A stretch of 39,762 nucleotides of DNA from Paracoccaceae bacterium (GCA_013373325.1 JABXIA010000362.1:1-39762); one strand, 5' to 3'. Shown: positions 1-9,185, numbered from the stretch's first letter. Translations and numbers: made by a program. The notes: generated by a model from the letters alone, not told the origin.

Positions 1-825
1 CTGAAGATGGAGAGCGAGGATCCGACCATCAAGGACCGCTCTGCCCGGGTGATCGACTTGGTTGCACCAATCGGCAAGGGCCAGCGTTCACTGATCGTGG
101 CGCCGCCGCGCACCGGTAAAACGGTGATCCTGCAGAACATTGCCCATTCGATCGAGAAGAACCATCCTGAGTGCTACCTGATCGTCCTGCTGATCGACGA
201 ACGCCCGGAAGAGGTTACGGACATGCAGCGCTCGGTGAAGGGGGAAGTCGTTTCCTCCACCTTTGACGAGCCGGCGACACGCCACGTTGCGGTTTCTGAA
301 ATGGTCATCGAGAAAGCCAAGCGTCTAGTCGAACATAAGCGAGATGTTGTTATCCTTCTCGACTCTATCACAAGACTTGGTAGAGCGTTCAACACTGTTG
401 TACCGTCTTCGGGCAAGGTTTTGACTGGTGGCGTTGATGCAAACGCCCTGCAGCGCCCGAAACGTTTCTTTGGTGCCGCGCGGAATATCGAAGAAGGCGG
501 CTCGCTGACCATCATTGCCACCGCGCTGATCGACACCGGCTCTCGTATGGACGAAGTGATCTTTGAAGAGTTCAAAGGCACCGGCAACTCTGAGATCGTT
601 CTGGACCGCAAGATTGCCGACAAACGCGTGTTCCCGGCGATCGACATTCTCAAATCCGGCACCCGGAAAGAGGATTTGCTGGTCGACAAGGGCGATCTGG
701 CAAAAACCTTTGTGCTACGCCGGATCCTGAACCCGATGGGCACCACCGACGCCATCGAGTTTCTGCTGTCCAAGTTGAAGCAGACCAAGTCGAACTCTGA
801 GTTCTTCGACTCGATGAACACCTGA
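1..825 (+). CDS. rho: Transcription termination factor Rho, 3' part (5' end outside window)
   Basis: The reading frame is open from the first base, so the gene begins upstream and the first ATG at 7 is not the true start. What remains is the RecA-like ATPase half of Rho, the hexameric RNA helicase that releases transcripts from RNA polymerase. Visible motifs are the Walker A APPRTGKT near positions 100-126, the Walker B segment [10 protein letters not shown], and the Q-loop/R-loop stretch around [20 protein letters not shown]. The C-terminus [20 protein letters not shown] is typical of the family. The missing part would be the N-terminal RNA-binding (cold-shock-like) domain. mnmE follows after 30 bp. 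The codons between about 320 and 440 are AT-richer than on either side although the protein stays conserved. Confidence 0.97.
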   Translation: MKMESEDPTIKDRSARVIDLVAPIGKGQRSLIVAPPRTGKTVILQNIAHSIEKNHPECYLIVLLIDERPEEVTDMQRSVKGEVVSSTFDEPATRHVAVSEMVIEKAKRLVEHKRDVVILLDSITRLGRAFNTVVPSSGKVLTGGVDANALQRPKRFFGAARNIEEGGSLTIIATALIDTGSRMDEVIFEEFKGTGNSEIVLDRKIADKRVFPAIDILKSGTRKEDLLVDKGDLAKTFVLRRILNPMGTTDAIEFLLSKLKQTKSNSEFFDSMNT

Positions 826-855
826 TCCGGGCCGGCAAGAGAGAAGGGCCATCCC

Positions 856-2142
856 ATGGACACGATCTTTGCGCTGGCCTCCGCCCAAGGGAAGGCCGGG
901 GTTGCGGTGATCCGCGTTTCCGGTCCGTTGGCACTTTTCGCCGGCGCGGCGCTTTGTGGTGGAAAACTGCCGGCTCGAGGTTCCAGACTGAGGATATTGA
1001 AAGACGAATCTGGGGAGTGCCTGGACGAGGCTCTGGTCCTGAGTTTTACCGCTCCCAACAGCTTCACAGGTGAAAATACTGTTGAATTTCAAACACATGG
1101 AAGTACAGCAGTTGTTTCCGCGGTCCTGGAAACTTTGCGGCGAATCGAAGGACTCCGAATGGCTGAACCTGGAGAGTTCACTCGCCGGGCGTTGGAAAAC
1201 GGAAACTTGGATCTTGCACAGGTTGAGGGCCTAGCTGATCTGATAGACGCGGAAACTGAGGCGCAGCGTAAGCAAGCGCAAGTTATTCTCGCCGGCGGGC
1301 TGGGGAAACTTGCTGAAACTTGGCGGGCGAAGCTGATCCGGGCTGCGTCCTTGATCGAAGTGACCATTGATTTCGCTGATGAGGAAGTACCTGTTGACGT
1401 CACTCCGGAAGTTTCCAGCCTGCTTACCGAAGTTCAGGCCAGCCTTGAAACGGAGACCGCCGGTGTAAGGATCGCTGAACGTATACGCAGCGGGTTCGAG
1501 GTCGCTATTGTCGGCGCTCCGAATGTCGGGAAGTCCACTCTTCTCAATGCACTTGCAGGCCGACAGGCTGCCATCACTTCCGAGTATGCCGGTACCACCC
1601 GGGACATTATCGAAGTTCGTATGGACTTGGCTGGCTTGCCTGTAACTTTGCTGGATACTGCCGGCCTGCGCGATACTGAAGACCATGTTGAAGGGATTGG
1701 CATTGCCTTGGCGCGCGAGCGGGCTGAAAATGCCGATTTGCGGGTGTTTCTTGCGGAAGACAATGAAGTCTTGGATGTTGAAATGCGGGATGGCGATATC
1801 CGCTTGCGGCCAAAGGCGGATTTACGCGCCGACCAGGAAAACGCAATTTCAGGACAATCCGGGCAGGGGGTCGATAAGCTGATTGATCATGTGGCATTTG
1901 TTCTCAAGAACCGGTCTGCTCAGGCCGGTATCGCCACACGGGCGCGTCACCGGGACGCCATGCTTTCTGCCTTGGTCAACCTTACTGAAGCACAGAACAT
2001 ACTGAAGCGTGGACCGGAATTTTATGATATTGCGGCCGAGGAAATGCGTTCCGCAATCCGCGCCTTGGAGATGCTGGTAGGACGTATCGGGGTTGAAAAT
2101 CTCCTGGATGAGATTTTCTCTAGTTTCTGTCTTGGTAAGTGA
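856..2142 (+). CDS. mnmE: tRNA uridine-5-carboxymethylaminomethyl modification GTPase MnmE (TrmE)
   Basis: MnmE acts with MnmG to add a carboxymethylaminomethyl group to the wobble uridine of certain tRNAs, using a folate C1 unit and GTP hydrolysis. The 428-aa protein has the N-terminal folate-binding domain (about 1-115, ending in [13 protein letters not shown]), a helical domain, and an inserted G domain with G1 GAPNVGKST (220-228), TT of G2 (247-248) and G3 DTAG (267-270). It ends in CLGK, the catalytic-cysteine tail of the family. The G4 motif, normally NKxD, reads RPKAD (318-322), so the base-specifying Asn is absent. The protein is slightly shorter than the roughly 450-aa norm, mostly in this part of the G domain. 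The start ATG at 856 is preceded by a purine-rich GAGAGAAGG. mnmG follows at once. Confidence 0.96.
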   Translation: MDTIFALASAQGKAGVAVIRVSGPLALFAGAALCGGKLPARGSRLRILKDESGECLDEALVLSFTAPNSFTGENTVEFQTHGSTAVVSAVLETLRRIEGLRMAEPGEFTRRALENGNLDLAQVEGLADLIDAETEAQRKQAQVILAGGLGKLAETWRAKLIRAASLIEVTIDFADEEVPVDVTPEVSSLLTEVQASLETETAGVRIAERIRSGFEVAIVGAPNVGKSTLLNALAGRQAAITSEYAGTTRDIIEVRMDLAGLPVTLLDTAGLRDTEDHVEGIGIALARERAENADLRVFLAEDNEVLDVEMRDGDIRLRPKADLRADQENAISGQSGQGVDKLIDHVAFVLKNRSAQAGIATRARHRDAMLSALVNLTEAQNILKRGPEFYDIAAEEMRSAIRALEMLVGRIGVENLLDEIFSSFCLGK

Positions 2143-2147
2143 AGGAG

Positions 2148-2163
2148 TGTTTCACGTGAAACA
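2148..2163 (+). other. parS: parS centromere site 1 (ParB-binding palindrome)
   Basis: The sequence TGTTTCACGTGAAACA is a perfect 16-bp palindrome identical to the chromosomal parS consensus of Spo0J/ParB systems. It lies 2.5 kb before parA, between the mnmE stop and the first codons of mnmG. The central GTG of the palindrome (2156) is the best-supported start codon of mnmG. ParB should load here as a CTP-dependent clamp and spread into the neighbouring genes. The match is seen directly; binding is inferred from family knowledge. Confidence 0.92.
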
Positions 2164-4030
2164 TTCATCTTATGATGTGATTGTTGTTGGCGGCGGGCAC
2201 GCCGGTACCGAAGCGGCTCATGCTTCCGCACGGATGGGCGCATCAACCGCACTGGTAACTCTAGACCGCGGCGGCATCGGAGTGATGTCATGCAATCCCG
2301 CCATTGGCGGTTTAGGGAAGGGCCACCTTGTAAGGGAAATTGACGCGATGGATGGCGTCATGGGGCGGGTTGCAGATCTCGCAGGAATACAATTCCGCTT
2401 GCTGAACCGGCGTAAAGGGCCGGCCGTGCAAGGACCCCGTGCCCAATCAGACCGAAGCGTCTATCGCCAGGAAATGTTTCGTCTGACGGATTCCCAGAAA
2501 AACCTGGAAGTACTTGAAGGCGAAGTAACAGATTTTCTGATGTCCGGGCAATCTGTGGCTGGCGTGATTCTCGGTGACGGCAGCGAGATTCCAGCGAAGT
2601 CAGTGGTTCTGACATCTGGCACCTTCCTTCGCGGCCTAATCCACATCGGGGATGTCTCTAAACCAGGCGGCCGGATGGGAGATAAGCCTTCAGTTAAGCT
2701 TGCGGAGCGCCTTGACAGCTTTGAGTTGCCTCTAGGCCGCCTGAAGACTGGCACGCCGCCACGCTTGGATGGGAGAACCATAAACTGGGACGTCCTAGAC
2801 GCACAGCCTGGTGATGATGACCCGGTTTTTTTCTCCTTTCTCACAAAGACGCTGAATACCAGTCAGGTGTCGTGCGGGATTACCCATACAAACTCAAAAA
2901 CACATGAGATTATTCGCCGGAACCTCGACCGGTCGGCAATGTACGGCGGGCACATTGAGGGAGTGGGACCGCGCTACTGCCCCTCGATAGAAGACAAAAT
3001 TGTTCGGTTTGCGGAGAAGGACTCTCATCAAATCTTTTTGGAGCCGGAAGGCGTATCGGATCACACAGTTTACCCAAACGGTATCTCCACCAGTCTGCCG
3101 GTAGAGGTTCAGGAAGATTACGTGCGCTCGATTGTCGGCCTAGAAAAGGCTGTCATTCTGCAACCGGGGTACGCGATTGAGTATGACTATGTCGATCCCC
3201 GCGCGCTTCAGCTGGATTTGTCCCTGAAGGATGTCCCTGGCCTTTATCTTGCTGGGCAGATCAATGGCACGACGGGCTATGAGGAAGCGGCCGCGCAGGG
3301 TCTTGTCGCGGGTCTGAATGCGGCACAGAGGGTAACGGGTGACGAGCCCGTTAATTTCAGCCGGTCAAACAGCTATATCGGGGTGATGATCGACGATTTG
3401 ACAACAAACGGTGTCACCGAACCTTACCGAATGTTCACATCCCGAGCGGAATTTCGTTTGTCTCTGAGGGCTGATAATGCCGATCAAAGGCTCACGCCGA
3501 TTGCAATGAAACTGGGATGTGCAGGCGAGGCACGCCGCAAGGCGTTCGAGGAAAAGAGCGAAAGACTGGTCTCTGCGCGTCGCATGCTCGAAGCGCAGAG
3601 TTATACGCCAAAGCAAGTCGCCTCTGCCGGTATCCGGATTAATCAGGACGGTAATAAACGGACGGGTCTGGACGTCCTGGCTTTCCCGGAAGTCGTGTTC
3701 GAAGATGTTATTCAACTGATGCCGGGCTTGGAGGAGGTAGAGCCAGAGATCCGGCGGCAAATGGAACGGGACGCTCTGTACGCGAACTACATCGCGCGCC
3801 AAGAGCGGGAGATTTCAGCCATGAAACGCGACGAAGGACATGCGATTCCGTCTACCTTCGATTATTTGGGGATTGAGGGTCTCTCCAATGAACTTCAGCA
3901 AAAGCTTAGGCGGGCTGGACCGCAAACTCTGGCGCAGGCAGCCCGCATAGATGGTATGACACCGGCGGCCCTTGCGCTGATCCTCGCAAGGATACGAAAA
4001 GAAAGACCTGGTCAGGAGAAAACTGGATGA
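2156..4030 (+). CDS. mnmG: tRNA uridine-5-carboxymethylaminomethyl modification enzyme MnmG (GidA)
   Basis: This is the FAD-dependent partner of MnmE in wobble-uridine modification. The N-terminus carries the Rossmann dinucleotide motif GGGHAG. Further on are the family signatures [32 protein letters not shown] and [17 protein letters not shown], and a helical C-terminal domain that contacts MnmE. The frame is open from 2093, but that ATG lies deep inside mnmE and has no ribosome site. GTG at 2156 has AAGGAG (2142-2147) eight bases upstream and gives 624 aa, the usual size. GTG at 2147 (FHVKH N-terminus) is an alternative, although the Shine-Dalgarno sequence would then touch the start codon. 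The initiation region coincides with parS site 1. The stop overlaps the rsmG start (ATGA), indicating translational coupling. Confidence 0.96.
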   Translation: MKHSSYDVIVVGGGHAGTEAAHASARMGASTALVTLDRGGIGVMSCNPAIGGLGKGHLVREIDAMDGVMGRVADLAGIQFRLLNRRKGPAVQGPRAQSDRSVYRQEMFRLTDSQKNLEVLEGEVTDFLMSGQSVAGVILGDGSEIPAKSVVLTSGTFLRGLIHIGDVSKPGGRMGDKPSVKLAERLDSFELPLGRLKTGTPPRLDGRTINWDVLDAQPGDDDPVFFSFLTKTLNTSQVSCGITHTNSKTHEIIRRNLDRSAMYGGHIEGVGPRYCPSIEDKIVRFAEKDSHQIFLEPEGVSDHTVYPNGISTSLPVEVQEDYVRSIVGLEKAVILQPGYAIEYDYVDPRALQLDLSLKDVPGLYLAGQINGTTGYEEAAAQGLVAGLNAAQRVTGDEPVNFSRSNSYIGVMIDDLTTNGVTEPYRMFTSRAEFRLSLRADNADQRLTPIAMKLGCAGEARRKAFEEKSERLVSARRMLEAQSYTPKQVASAGIRINQDGNKRTGLDVLAFPEVVFEDVIQLMPGLEEVEPEIRRQMERDALYANYIARQEREISAMKRDEGHAIPSTFDYLGIEGLSNELQQKLRRAGPQTLAQAARIDGMTPAALALILARIRKERPGQEKTG

Positions 4031-4644
4031 GCAGTAAGGAACTCCTCGGTTCTTTCAATGTTTCACGTGAAACAATGCAGCGCCTAGATGTTTTCGAGAA
4101 AGTCATTCACAAGTGGAACCCAAAAATCAACCTGGTCTCCCGTTCCAGTATTGATCAGCTTTGGGATCGTCATATTGCGGACTCGATCCAGGTCTTCCGT
4201 TGTGTCTCGACACCGAATCGTTGGCTCGATATCGGTAGCGGGGGAGGTTTTCCGGGTCTTGTCGTTGCTATACTAGCCGCTGATGAGGTACCCGAAATGA
4301 AAGTTACGCTTATCGAGAGCGATCAGCGTAAATCAGCATTTCTCCGCACAGCGGCAAGAGAGTGCGGAGTGTCTCTTTCCGTGATTAGTGGCCGAATTGA
4401 GCAGGTTGAACCCCAGAATGCGAATGTTCTTTCTGCTCGAGCTCTAGCCAGTTTGGATGATCTGCTTGAGTATGCGGATCGTCACCTCGCGGCGGACGGC
4501 ATTGCTGTCTTTCCTAAAGGGCAAAACTGGAAAAAAGAAGTGGATAACACGCGGCAGCGATGGCGGTTTGAAATGGAAGCCGCTAAAAGTTTGACTGAGC
4601 CAGAAGCAGTAGTCCTGAAAATCAGGGGAGTGGAACGTGTCTGA
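4027..4644 (+). CDS. rsmG: 16S rRNA (guanine-N7) methyltransferase RsmG (GidB)
   Basis: RsmG methylates a guanosine of 16S rRNA in the 530 loop region (G527 in E. coli) using S-adenosylmethionine. The 205-aa protein shows the SAM-binding motif [13 protein letters not shown] (66-78), the downstream acidic [12 protein letters not shown] segment, and the conserved SARALASL region. Its length is normal. The start ATG overlaps the mnmG stop by 4 bp, and the 3' end overlaps parA by 8 bp, so the mnmG-rsmG-parA chain is translationally coupled. Residues 11-17 (NVSRETM) are encoded by and around a perfect parS site, so this N-terminal motif is partly dictated by DNA-level constraint. Codon usage here is AT-richer than in parAB. 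Confidence 0.96.
   Translation: MSSKELLGSFNVSRETMQRLDVFEKVIHKWNPKINLVSRSSIDQLWDRHIADSIQVFRCVSTPNRWLDIGSGGGFPGLVVAILAADEVPEMKVTLIESDQRKSAFLRTAARECGVSLSVISGRIEQVEPQNANVLSARALASLDDLLEYADRHLAADGIAVFPKGQNWKKEVDNTRQRWRFEMEAAKSLTEPEAVVLKIRGVERV
4059..4074 (+). other. parS: parS centromere site 2 inside rsmG
   Basis: This is a second perfect copy of TGTTTCACGTGAAACA, 1.9 kb downstream of site 1 and 0.56 kb before parA. It lies entirely within the rsmG coding sequence and is read in a different frame from site 1, giving VSRET rather than FHVK. Both strands are identical because the site is palindromic. Confidence 0.93.
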
Positions 4645-5446
4645 TTATTCCCGGCCAGAGGGGCCTCGTATCATCGCGGTCGCAAATCAGAAGGGCGGGG
4701 TAGGGAAGACAACAACGGCAATTAACCTTGCTGCGGCTTTAGTTGAGTCCGGACTGCGCGTGCTGGTGGTGGATCTCGATCCGCAGGGTAACGCTTCGAC
4801 AGGGTTGGGGATAGAGCCGTCTGATCGAGATCTCACCTCCTATGATCTTCTGGTGGAAGACGCGCCTCTCCAGGACGTGATCCGCCAAACAGAGATCGAG
4901 GACCTATGCATCATTCCGGCGACTGTTGATCTGAGCTCTGCAGATATTGAACTTTTCACCAATGAAAAGCGGAGCTTTCTCCTGCATGACGCGCTGCGTC
5001 AAACAGCCATGGATGAATATGATTGGGACTATGTGCTGATCGATTGCCCGCCTTCCCTGAACTTGCTGACTGTCAACGCGATGGTTGCCGCGCATTCTGT
5101 CCTGGTCCCTTTGCAGAGCGAATTCTTCGCCTTGGAAGGAGTGACGCAGCTCATGCTCACCATTCGCGAAGTGCGCCAGTCCGCAAATCCCAATCTCCGG
5201 ATCGAGGGGATCGTTCTGACCATGTTTGACCGGCGCAATAACCTGTCCCAGCAGGTTGAGCAGGATGCCAGGGATAACCTTGGAGACCTTGTGTTCCAGA
5301 CCAAGATTCCGCGCAACGTCCGGGTCAGCGAAGCCCCGTCCTTTGCGCAGCCGGTTCTGAGTTATGACACAAACTCCCTCGGCGCACAGGCATACCGGGC
5401 TTTGGCAGAAGAAATCCTGAATAAGCATCACCAGATAGCAGCGTAA
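4637..5446 (+). CDS. parA: Chromosome partitioning ATPase ParA (Soj)
   Basis: ParA is a deviant-Walker ATPase that binds DNA as an ATP dimer and drives segregation of ParB-parS complexes. The 269-aa protein starts AVANQKGGVGKTTTAINLA, with the deviant Walker A KGGVGKTTT at about 19-27 that includes the signature lysine. It also has VVDLDPQGNASTGLG and the Walker B-like DYVLIDCPPSLNLLT. The start is GTG at 4637, overlapping the rsmG stop by 8 bp. No alternative start closer to the conserved core is seen. parB follows after 26 bp, so both are expected from one transcript with the upstream RNA-modification genes. Size and motifs match chromosomal, not plasmid, ParA. Confidence 0.97.
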   Translation: MSDYSRPEGPRIIAVANQKGGVGKTTTAINLAAALVESGLRVLVVDLDPQGNASTGLGIEPSDRDLTSYDLLVEDAPLQDVIRQTEIEDLCIIPATVDLSSADIELFTNEKRSFLLHDALRQTAMDEYDWDYVLIDCPPSLNLLTVNAMVAAHSVLVPLQSEFFALEGVTQLMLTIREVRQSANPNLRIEGIVLTMFDRRNNLSQQVEQDARDNLGDLVFQTKIPRNVRVSEAPSFAQPVLSYDTNSLGAQAYRALAEEILNKHHQIAA

Positions 5447-5472
5447 ATGAAGAACACTAACCGGAGGCAACC

Positions 5473-6366
5473 ATGGCAGAGAAAAAGACAAAACCGCGCG
5501 GGCTTGGCCGGGGATTGTCGGCATTGATGGCAGATGTGAACCCTGCGCCAGTGAGTACGCAGGCTGAGGCGCCCCGGAATGCAGAAATTCTGGTGCCCAT
5601 CGAAAATGTGATTGCCAACCCGAACCAGCCGCGTCGGCAGTTCCTGCAGGAAGATCTTGATGATCTGACGGCCTCCATCAAGGAAAAGGGAGTCCTGCAA
5701 CCGCTGATCGTGCGGCCAAGACCTGGTGGAAAATACGAGATTGTAGCCGGCGAACGCCGCTGGCGGGCATCACAGGCCGCCCAGCTGCATGAGGTTCCGG
5801 TGCTGATCCGGGACTACTCTGACCTGGAGATGATGGAAGTTGCCATCATCGAAAACATCCAGCGCTCCGATCTGAACGCGATGGAAGAGGCGCAGAGCTA
5901 CAAACAGCTGATGGAAAAATTCGGCCATACTCAGGAAAAGATGGCAGAAGCGCTCGGCAAAAGCCGCAGCCACATTGCCAACCTTGTTCGTCTTCTGCAT
6001 CTGCCGGAAGACGTGCAGATCCTGGTGCAGGAACGTAAGTTGTCGGCAGGCCATGCGCGGGCTCTTATCACGTCCGATAATGCTTCGGAACTTGCAGCCA
6101 AAATTGTCAAGGGCGGCCTGTCTGTCCGTGCGACTGAAGCATTGGTCAAGAAGGATGCCGCGGGCATCCAGTCGAGCGGCGCAAAGAAAGCGCGAACGGC
6201 GCCGGAAAAGGATGCTGACACCCGGGCGCTGGAAGGTGACCTGTCAGCGATGCTGAAATTGAAGGTCTCGATCGACCATAAACCTGGCGGTGAGGCGGGC
6301 GCGGTGACGATCAGCTACGAGTCCTTGGATCAGCTGGATGAACTGTGCAATCTGCTCAGTCGTTAG
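5473..6366 (+). CDS. parB: Chromosome partitioning protein ParB (Spo0J)
   Basis: ParB is the parS-binding CTPase of the segregation machinery. The 297-aa protein has the N-terminal basic [10 protein letters not shown] motif (residues 9-19) used to stimulate ParA. The CTP-binding ParB/Srx fold carries GERRWRAS (93-100) and [14 protein letters not shown] (127-140). A helix-turn-helix at about 152-175 ([22 protein letters not shown]) reads parS, and the C-terminus is the dimerisation domain. The start ATG at 5473 follows CCGGAGGCAACC. Two matching parS sites lie upstream at 2148 and 4059. The 3' end overlaps the convergent DUF454 gene by 11 bp, leaving no room for a separate terminator. Confidence 0.97.
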   Translation: MAEKKTKPRGLGRGLSALMADVNPAPVSTQAEAPRNAEILVPIENVIANPNQPRRQFLQEDLDDLTASIKEKGVLQPLIVRPRPGGKYEIVAGERRWRASQAAQLHEVPVLIRDYSDLEMMEVAIIENIQRSDLNAMEEAQSYKQLMEKFGHTQEKMAEALGKSRSHIANLVRLLHLPEDVQILVQERKLSAGHARALITSDNASELAAKIVKGGLSVRATEALVKKDAAGIQSSGAKKARTAPEKDADTRALEGDLSAMLKLKVSIDHKPGGEAGAVTISYESLDQLDELCNLLSR

Positions 6367-6709
6367 GCCGAGTCCAGATGAAGATAAGCACGGCGGACAG
6401 AACCACTGCTTGAATCCCCAGAACGTGACCGGGGGCGCCCAGCAGCAGAGACAGGCCAAAGACGGCGGCAATCGACAAGGTTGCCGCCTTTTTTGCGCCC
6501 GGCCGGATGGCGCCATGATCGCGCCAGTCCATGATCATCGGACCAAACACATTGTGGGCGACGATCCAGTTATGCAGCCGCTCTGACGAGTTGGCGAAGA
6601 AGAACGTCGCGAGAAGCAGGAAAGGGACGGTGGGGAGCAGGGGGACAACAATGCCGATGACGGCCAGGGCGACGCAAAACAGTCCAAGGCCGGCGTAGAG
6701 GAATCGCAT
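6356..6709 (-). CDS. DUF454 (YbaN-like) inner membrane protein
   Basis: This 117-aa hydrophobic protein resembles the YbaN/DUF454 family: an N-terminal membrane helix (LYAGLGLFCVALAVIGIVVPLLPTVPFLLLA split by prolines), the family core PTVPFLLLATFFFANSSERLHNWI, and two more C-terminal membrane segments ending in IFIWTRPND. The biochemical role of the family is not known. It is the last gene of the minus-strand run rph-rdgB-hemW, starting only 4 bp after the hemW stop, so it is probably co-transcribed with them. It overlaps parB tail-to-tail. Confidence 0.85.
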   Translation of the reverse strand: MRFLYAGLGLFCVALAVIGIVVPLLPTVPFLLLATFFFANSSERLHNWIVAHNVFGPMIMDWRDHGAIRPGAKKAATLSIAAVFGLSLLLGAPGHVLGIQAVVLSAVLIFIWTRPND

Positions 6710-6713
6710 TGCT

Positions 6714-7868
6714 TCAATCCATCAACAGTTCGCGGAGTACCGCATTCAATACCGCGCGGCCCTGGTCAGTCGCGCGAAGCCTCTGCTCAGAGATAGTCAC
6801 CATACCCATTTGTGCAAGGTCATCCAGCCGGTCTTCTGGCAGTTTATGGCCTGAAAGCTGGCCGTACCGTGCCATATCTAGACCTTCGGACAGGCGCATC
6901 CCCATCATGAGGTATTCAGCTGCAGCATCTTCCCTGCTCAGCAATTCGCGCAGGGATTCTCCGCTGCCCTTGCTCACACCATTCAGCCAGGCCCCGGGCG
7001 CCAGATGGGTTTCAGTGGCATAGCGCTGGCCATTCAAGGACAGTCGCCCATGGGCGCCGGGGCCGATGCCGGCATAGTCGCCATAGCGCCAGTAGATCAG
7101 GTTGTGCCGGGATTCCGCGCCAGGTTTCGCGTGGTTTGATATTTCATAGCCGGCCATGCCGAAGCCGGCGCAGATTTCCTGAGTGGCCTGGTACATGTCC
7201 GCGGCGGCGTCATCTTCTGGCAGTCCGCGCAGTTTACCGCGGGCGTAGCGGTCGCCGAAGGCGGTGCCTTCTTCGATGGTGAGCTGGTAGAGAGACAGGT
7301 GGTCGATTGCCATGGAAAGTGCTTCGCGCAGCTCTTCCTGCCAAGCTTTCAATGTTTGTCCCTGGCGCGCGTAGATCAGGTCAAAGCTCACGCGGTCAAA
7401 ACATCTGCGGGCTATGTCGAAAGCTGCCTTGGCTTCTGCAACACTATGAATGCGGCCAAGCCGGCGCAGATCTTCGTCGTTCAGGGCCTGAATGCCCATG
7501 GAGATCCGGTTCACGCCTGCGTCTCGGTAGCCCGCAAAGCGTCCGGCCTCGACTGACCCTGGGTTGGCTTCAAGAGATATCTCTATGTCATTGGCAAAAG
7601 GCCAGATTTCACGTGCGCGCTCAATGACTGCGGCCACGGTTTCCGGCTGCATCAGGGATGGGGTGCCGCCGCCAACGAAAATGGAGTTTAGAACGCGGCC
7701 CTGAAGCTGTTCCGAGAGTCTGTCGAGTTCTTGCAGATAGGCACTAACCCACAGGTTCTGGTCTATTTTTGCCGAAACATGGCTGTTGAAATCGCAATAA
7801 GGGCATTTGGCGTGGCAAAAGGGCCAATGCACGTACAGGCCAAAGCCCCCATTGCGCCAGTCATCCAC
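6714..7868 (-). CDS. hemW: Radical SAM heme chaperone HemW (formerly HemN-like)
   Basis: HemW binds heme and a [4Fe-4S] cluster and delivers heme to apoproteins; it was long annotated as oxygen-independent coproporphyrinogen III oxidase. The protein opens with GFGLYVHWPFCHAKCPYCDFN, containing the radical-SAM CxxxCxxC (Cys 18, 22, 25) but not the extra features of true HemN. SIFVGGGTPSLM is the SAM-binding GGTP motif, and the C-terminal HemN-type domain follows. A longer open frame reaches 7988, but it would run through rdgB. GTG at 7868, giving about 384 aa, fits the family length and overlaps the rdgB stop by 8 bp, implying coupled translation. The neighbours rdgB and rph are conserved in this order in related bacteria. 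Confidence 0.93.
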   Translation of the reverse strand: MDDWRNGGFGLYVHWPFCHAKCPYCDFNSHVSAKIDQNLWVSAYLQELDRLSEQLQGRVLNSIFVGGGTPSLMQPETVAAVIERAREIWPFANDIEISLEANPGSVEAGRFAGYRDAGVNRISMGIQALNDEDLRRLGRIHSVAEAKAAFDIARRCFDRVSFDLIYARQGQTLKAWQEELREALSMAIDHLSLYQLTIEEGTAFGDRYARGKLRGLPEDDAAADMYQATQEICAGFGMAGYEISNHAKPGAESRHNLIYWRYGDYAGIGPGAHGRLSLNGQRYATETHLAPGAWLNGVSKGSGESLRELLSREDAAAEYLMMGMRLSEGLDMARYGQLSGHKLPEDRLDDLAQMGMVTISEQRLRATDQGRAVLNAVLRELLMD

Positions 7869-8475
7869 CGAAACAGCCCTGGACGAACTGTGCAACCGCC
7901 TTGCCGCGGTGGCTGATCTTGTTCTTCTCCGCAGGATCCATCTCGGCGCAGGTGATGCTGTAGCCGTCCGGCTGGAACATCGGATCATAGCCGAAGCCGT
8001 GCTCTCCCCGGATCGGCCAGACCAACTGCCCCGGCATCACGCCTTCGAAAACCTCATCGTGGCCGTCGGGCCATGCAATCACCAGCGTGCAGCGGAACTG
8101 GGCAGTGCGGGGAGCTTCAGGGCCGGCCGCGGCCAGTTCGTCGTTGGCGCGGGTCATCGCCAGTTTGAAGTCGCGGCCATTGGGGGTTTCTGCCCAGTCG
8201 GCAGTGTAGACCCCGGGCGCGCCGTTCAGTGCGTCGATGGTGATGCCGGAATCATCGGACAGGGCCGGGAGGCCAGTTGCCGCGGTGGCGGCGTGGGCCT
8301 TTATGCGGGCATTGCCAACGAATGTGTTCTCGGTTTCCTCCGGTTCCGGCAGGTTCATCTCACCGGCGCCAATGACCTCAACGCCGAACGGCGCGAGGAT
8401 CTCGGTGATCTCGTTCAGCTTGCCTTTGTTATGGGTGGCGACAAGCAGCTTGCCGCCTTCCAGTTTACGGGTCAT
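7861..8475 (-). CDS. rdgB: dITP/XTP pyrophosphatase (RdgB/HAM1 family)
   Basis: RdgB hydrolyses non-canonical purine triphosphates (dITP, XTP) to monophosphates and so keeps them out of DNA and RNA. The 204-aa protein shows the family motifs THNKGKLNE near 14-22, ALSDDSGI (71-78), GFGYDPMF and the C-terminal SHRGKA. Length and motif order are normal. It overlaps rph by 4 bp (ATGA type) at its start and hemW by 8 bp at its end, forming a compact operon of nucleotide, RNA and heme maintenance genes on the minus strand. Confidence 0.95.
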   Translation of the reverse strand: MTRKLEGGKLLVATHNKGKLNEITEILAPFGVEVIGAGEMNLPEPEETENTFVGNARIKAHAATAATGLPALSDDSGITIDALNGAPGVYTADWAETPNGRDFKLAMTRANDELAAAGPEAPRTAQFRCTLVIAWPDGHDEVFEGVMPGQLVWPIRGEHGFGYDPMFQPDGYSITCAEMDPAEKNKISHRGKAVAQFVQGCFGG

Positions 8476-9185
8476 TTGCAGGCGGCCTTCTGCATTTCTG
8501 CCAGTTCAGTGGTGCCCTTGGCTGCGAGGTCCATTAGCTGGTTCATCTGGTCGCGGGAAAAGATGGAACCTTCTGCAGACATCTGCACTTCGATCAGCTT
8601 GCCGGATCCGGTCATGATAAAGTTGCCGTCGACGCCGGCTTCAGAATCCTCGGGGTAGTCCAAGTCTAGCACCGGCTGGCCGGCATAGATGCCGCAGGAC
8701 ACGGCAGAAACCGGGTCGATCAGGGGGTCGATCTGAACGTCGCCGGCTTTCATCAGCTTGTTGACGGCCAGACGCAGGGCGACCCAGCCACCGGTGATTG
8801 AGGCGCAGCGGGTGCCGCCGTCGGCCTGGAGCACGTCACAGTCAATGGTGATCTGGCGCTCGCCCAGGGCAACGCGGTCGACACCGGCCCGCAGCGCGCG
8901 GCCAATCAGGCGCTGGATTTCCACGGTGCGCCCGCCCTGCTTGCCGGAAGCAGCCTCGCGGCGCATGCGGGTATTGGTTGCGCGCGGCAGCATGCCGTAT
9001 TCGGCAGTAACCCAGCCAAGGCCGGTACCCTTGATAAAGGGCGGCACGCGGTCTTCGATGGTGGCAGTGCACAGGACATGCGTGTCGCCGGCCTTGATCA
9101 GGCAGGAGCCCTCGGCGTGTTTGGTGAAGCCGGTCTCGATCGAGACAGGGCGCATTTCATTCAGTTCTCGTCCTGAGGGTCGCAT
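8472..9185 (-). CDS. rph: Ribonuclease PH
   Basis: RNase PH is the phosphate-dependent 3'-to-5' exonuclease that trims tRNA 3' ends. The 237-aa protein begins [20 protein letters not shown] and contains [15 protein letters not shown], the phosphate-binding/catalytic region [18 protein letters not shown], and [20 protein letters not shown] with the conserved aspartates. The start ATG at 9185 has AAAAAAGGATGTGCC upstream, a good ribosome site. It is the first gene of the rph-rdgB-hemW-DUF454 run and diverges from hrcA across 146 bp that must hold both promoters. Confidence 0.96.
   Translation of the reverse strand: MRPSGRELNEMRPVSIETGFTKHAEGSCLIKAGDTHVLCTATIEDRVPPFIKGTGLGWVTAEYGMLPRATNTRMRREAASGKQGGRTVEIQRLIGRALRAGVDRVALGERQITIDCDVLQADGGTRCASITGGWVALRLAVNKLMKAGDVQIDPLIDPVSAVSCGIYAGQPVLDLDYPEDSEAGVDGNFIMTGSGKLIEVQMSAEGSIFSRDQMNQLMDLAAKGTTELAEMQKAACK

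Noticed and set aside
174-1067. Long minus-strand open frame across rho and mnmE
   Set aside because: It lies opposite two well-supported genes, with composition typical of a GC-rich shadow frame and no recognisable domain.
2093-2155. Longer mnmG open frame starting at ATG 2093
   Set aside because: It would overlap 50 bp of mnmE, has no ribosome site, and adds residues not typical of MnmG.
7869-7988. N-terminal extension of hemW to 7988
   Set aside because: It reads through rdgB in another frame with low-complexity Arg/Ser content, and the conserved protein begins at [17 protein letters not shown].
7807-8658. 283-codon plus-strand frame opposite rdgB and rph
   Set aside because: Both opposite genes have full family motifs. 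The plus-strand frame has none and no ribosome site.
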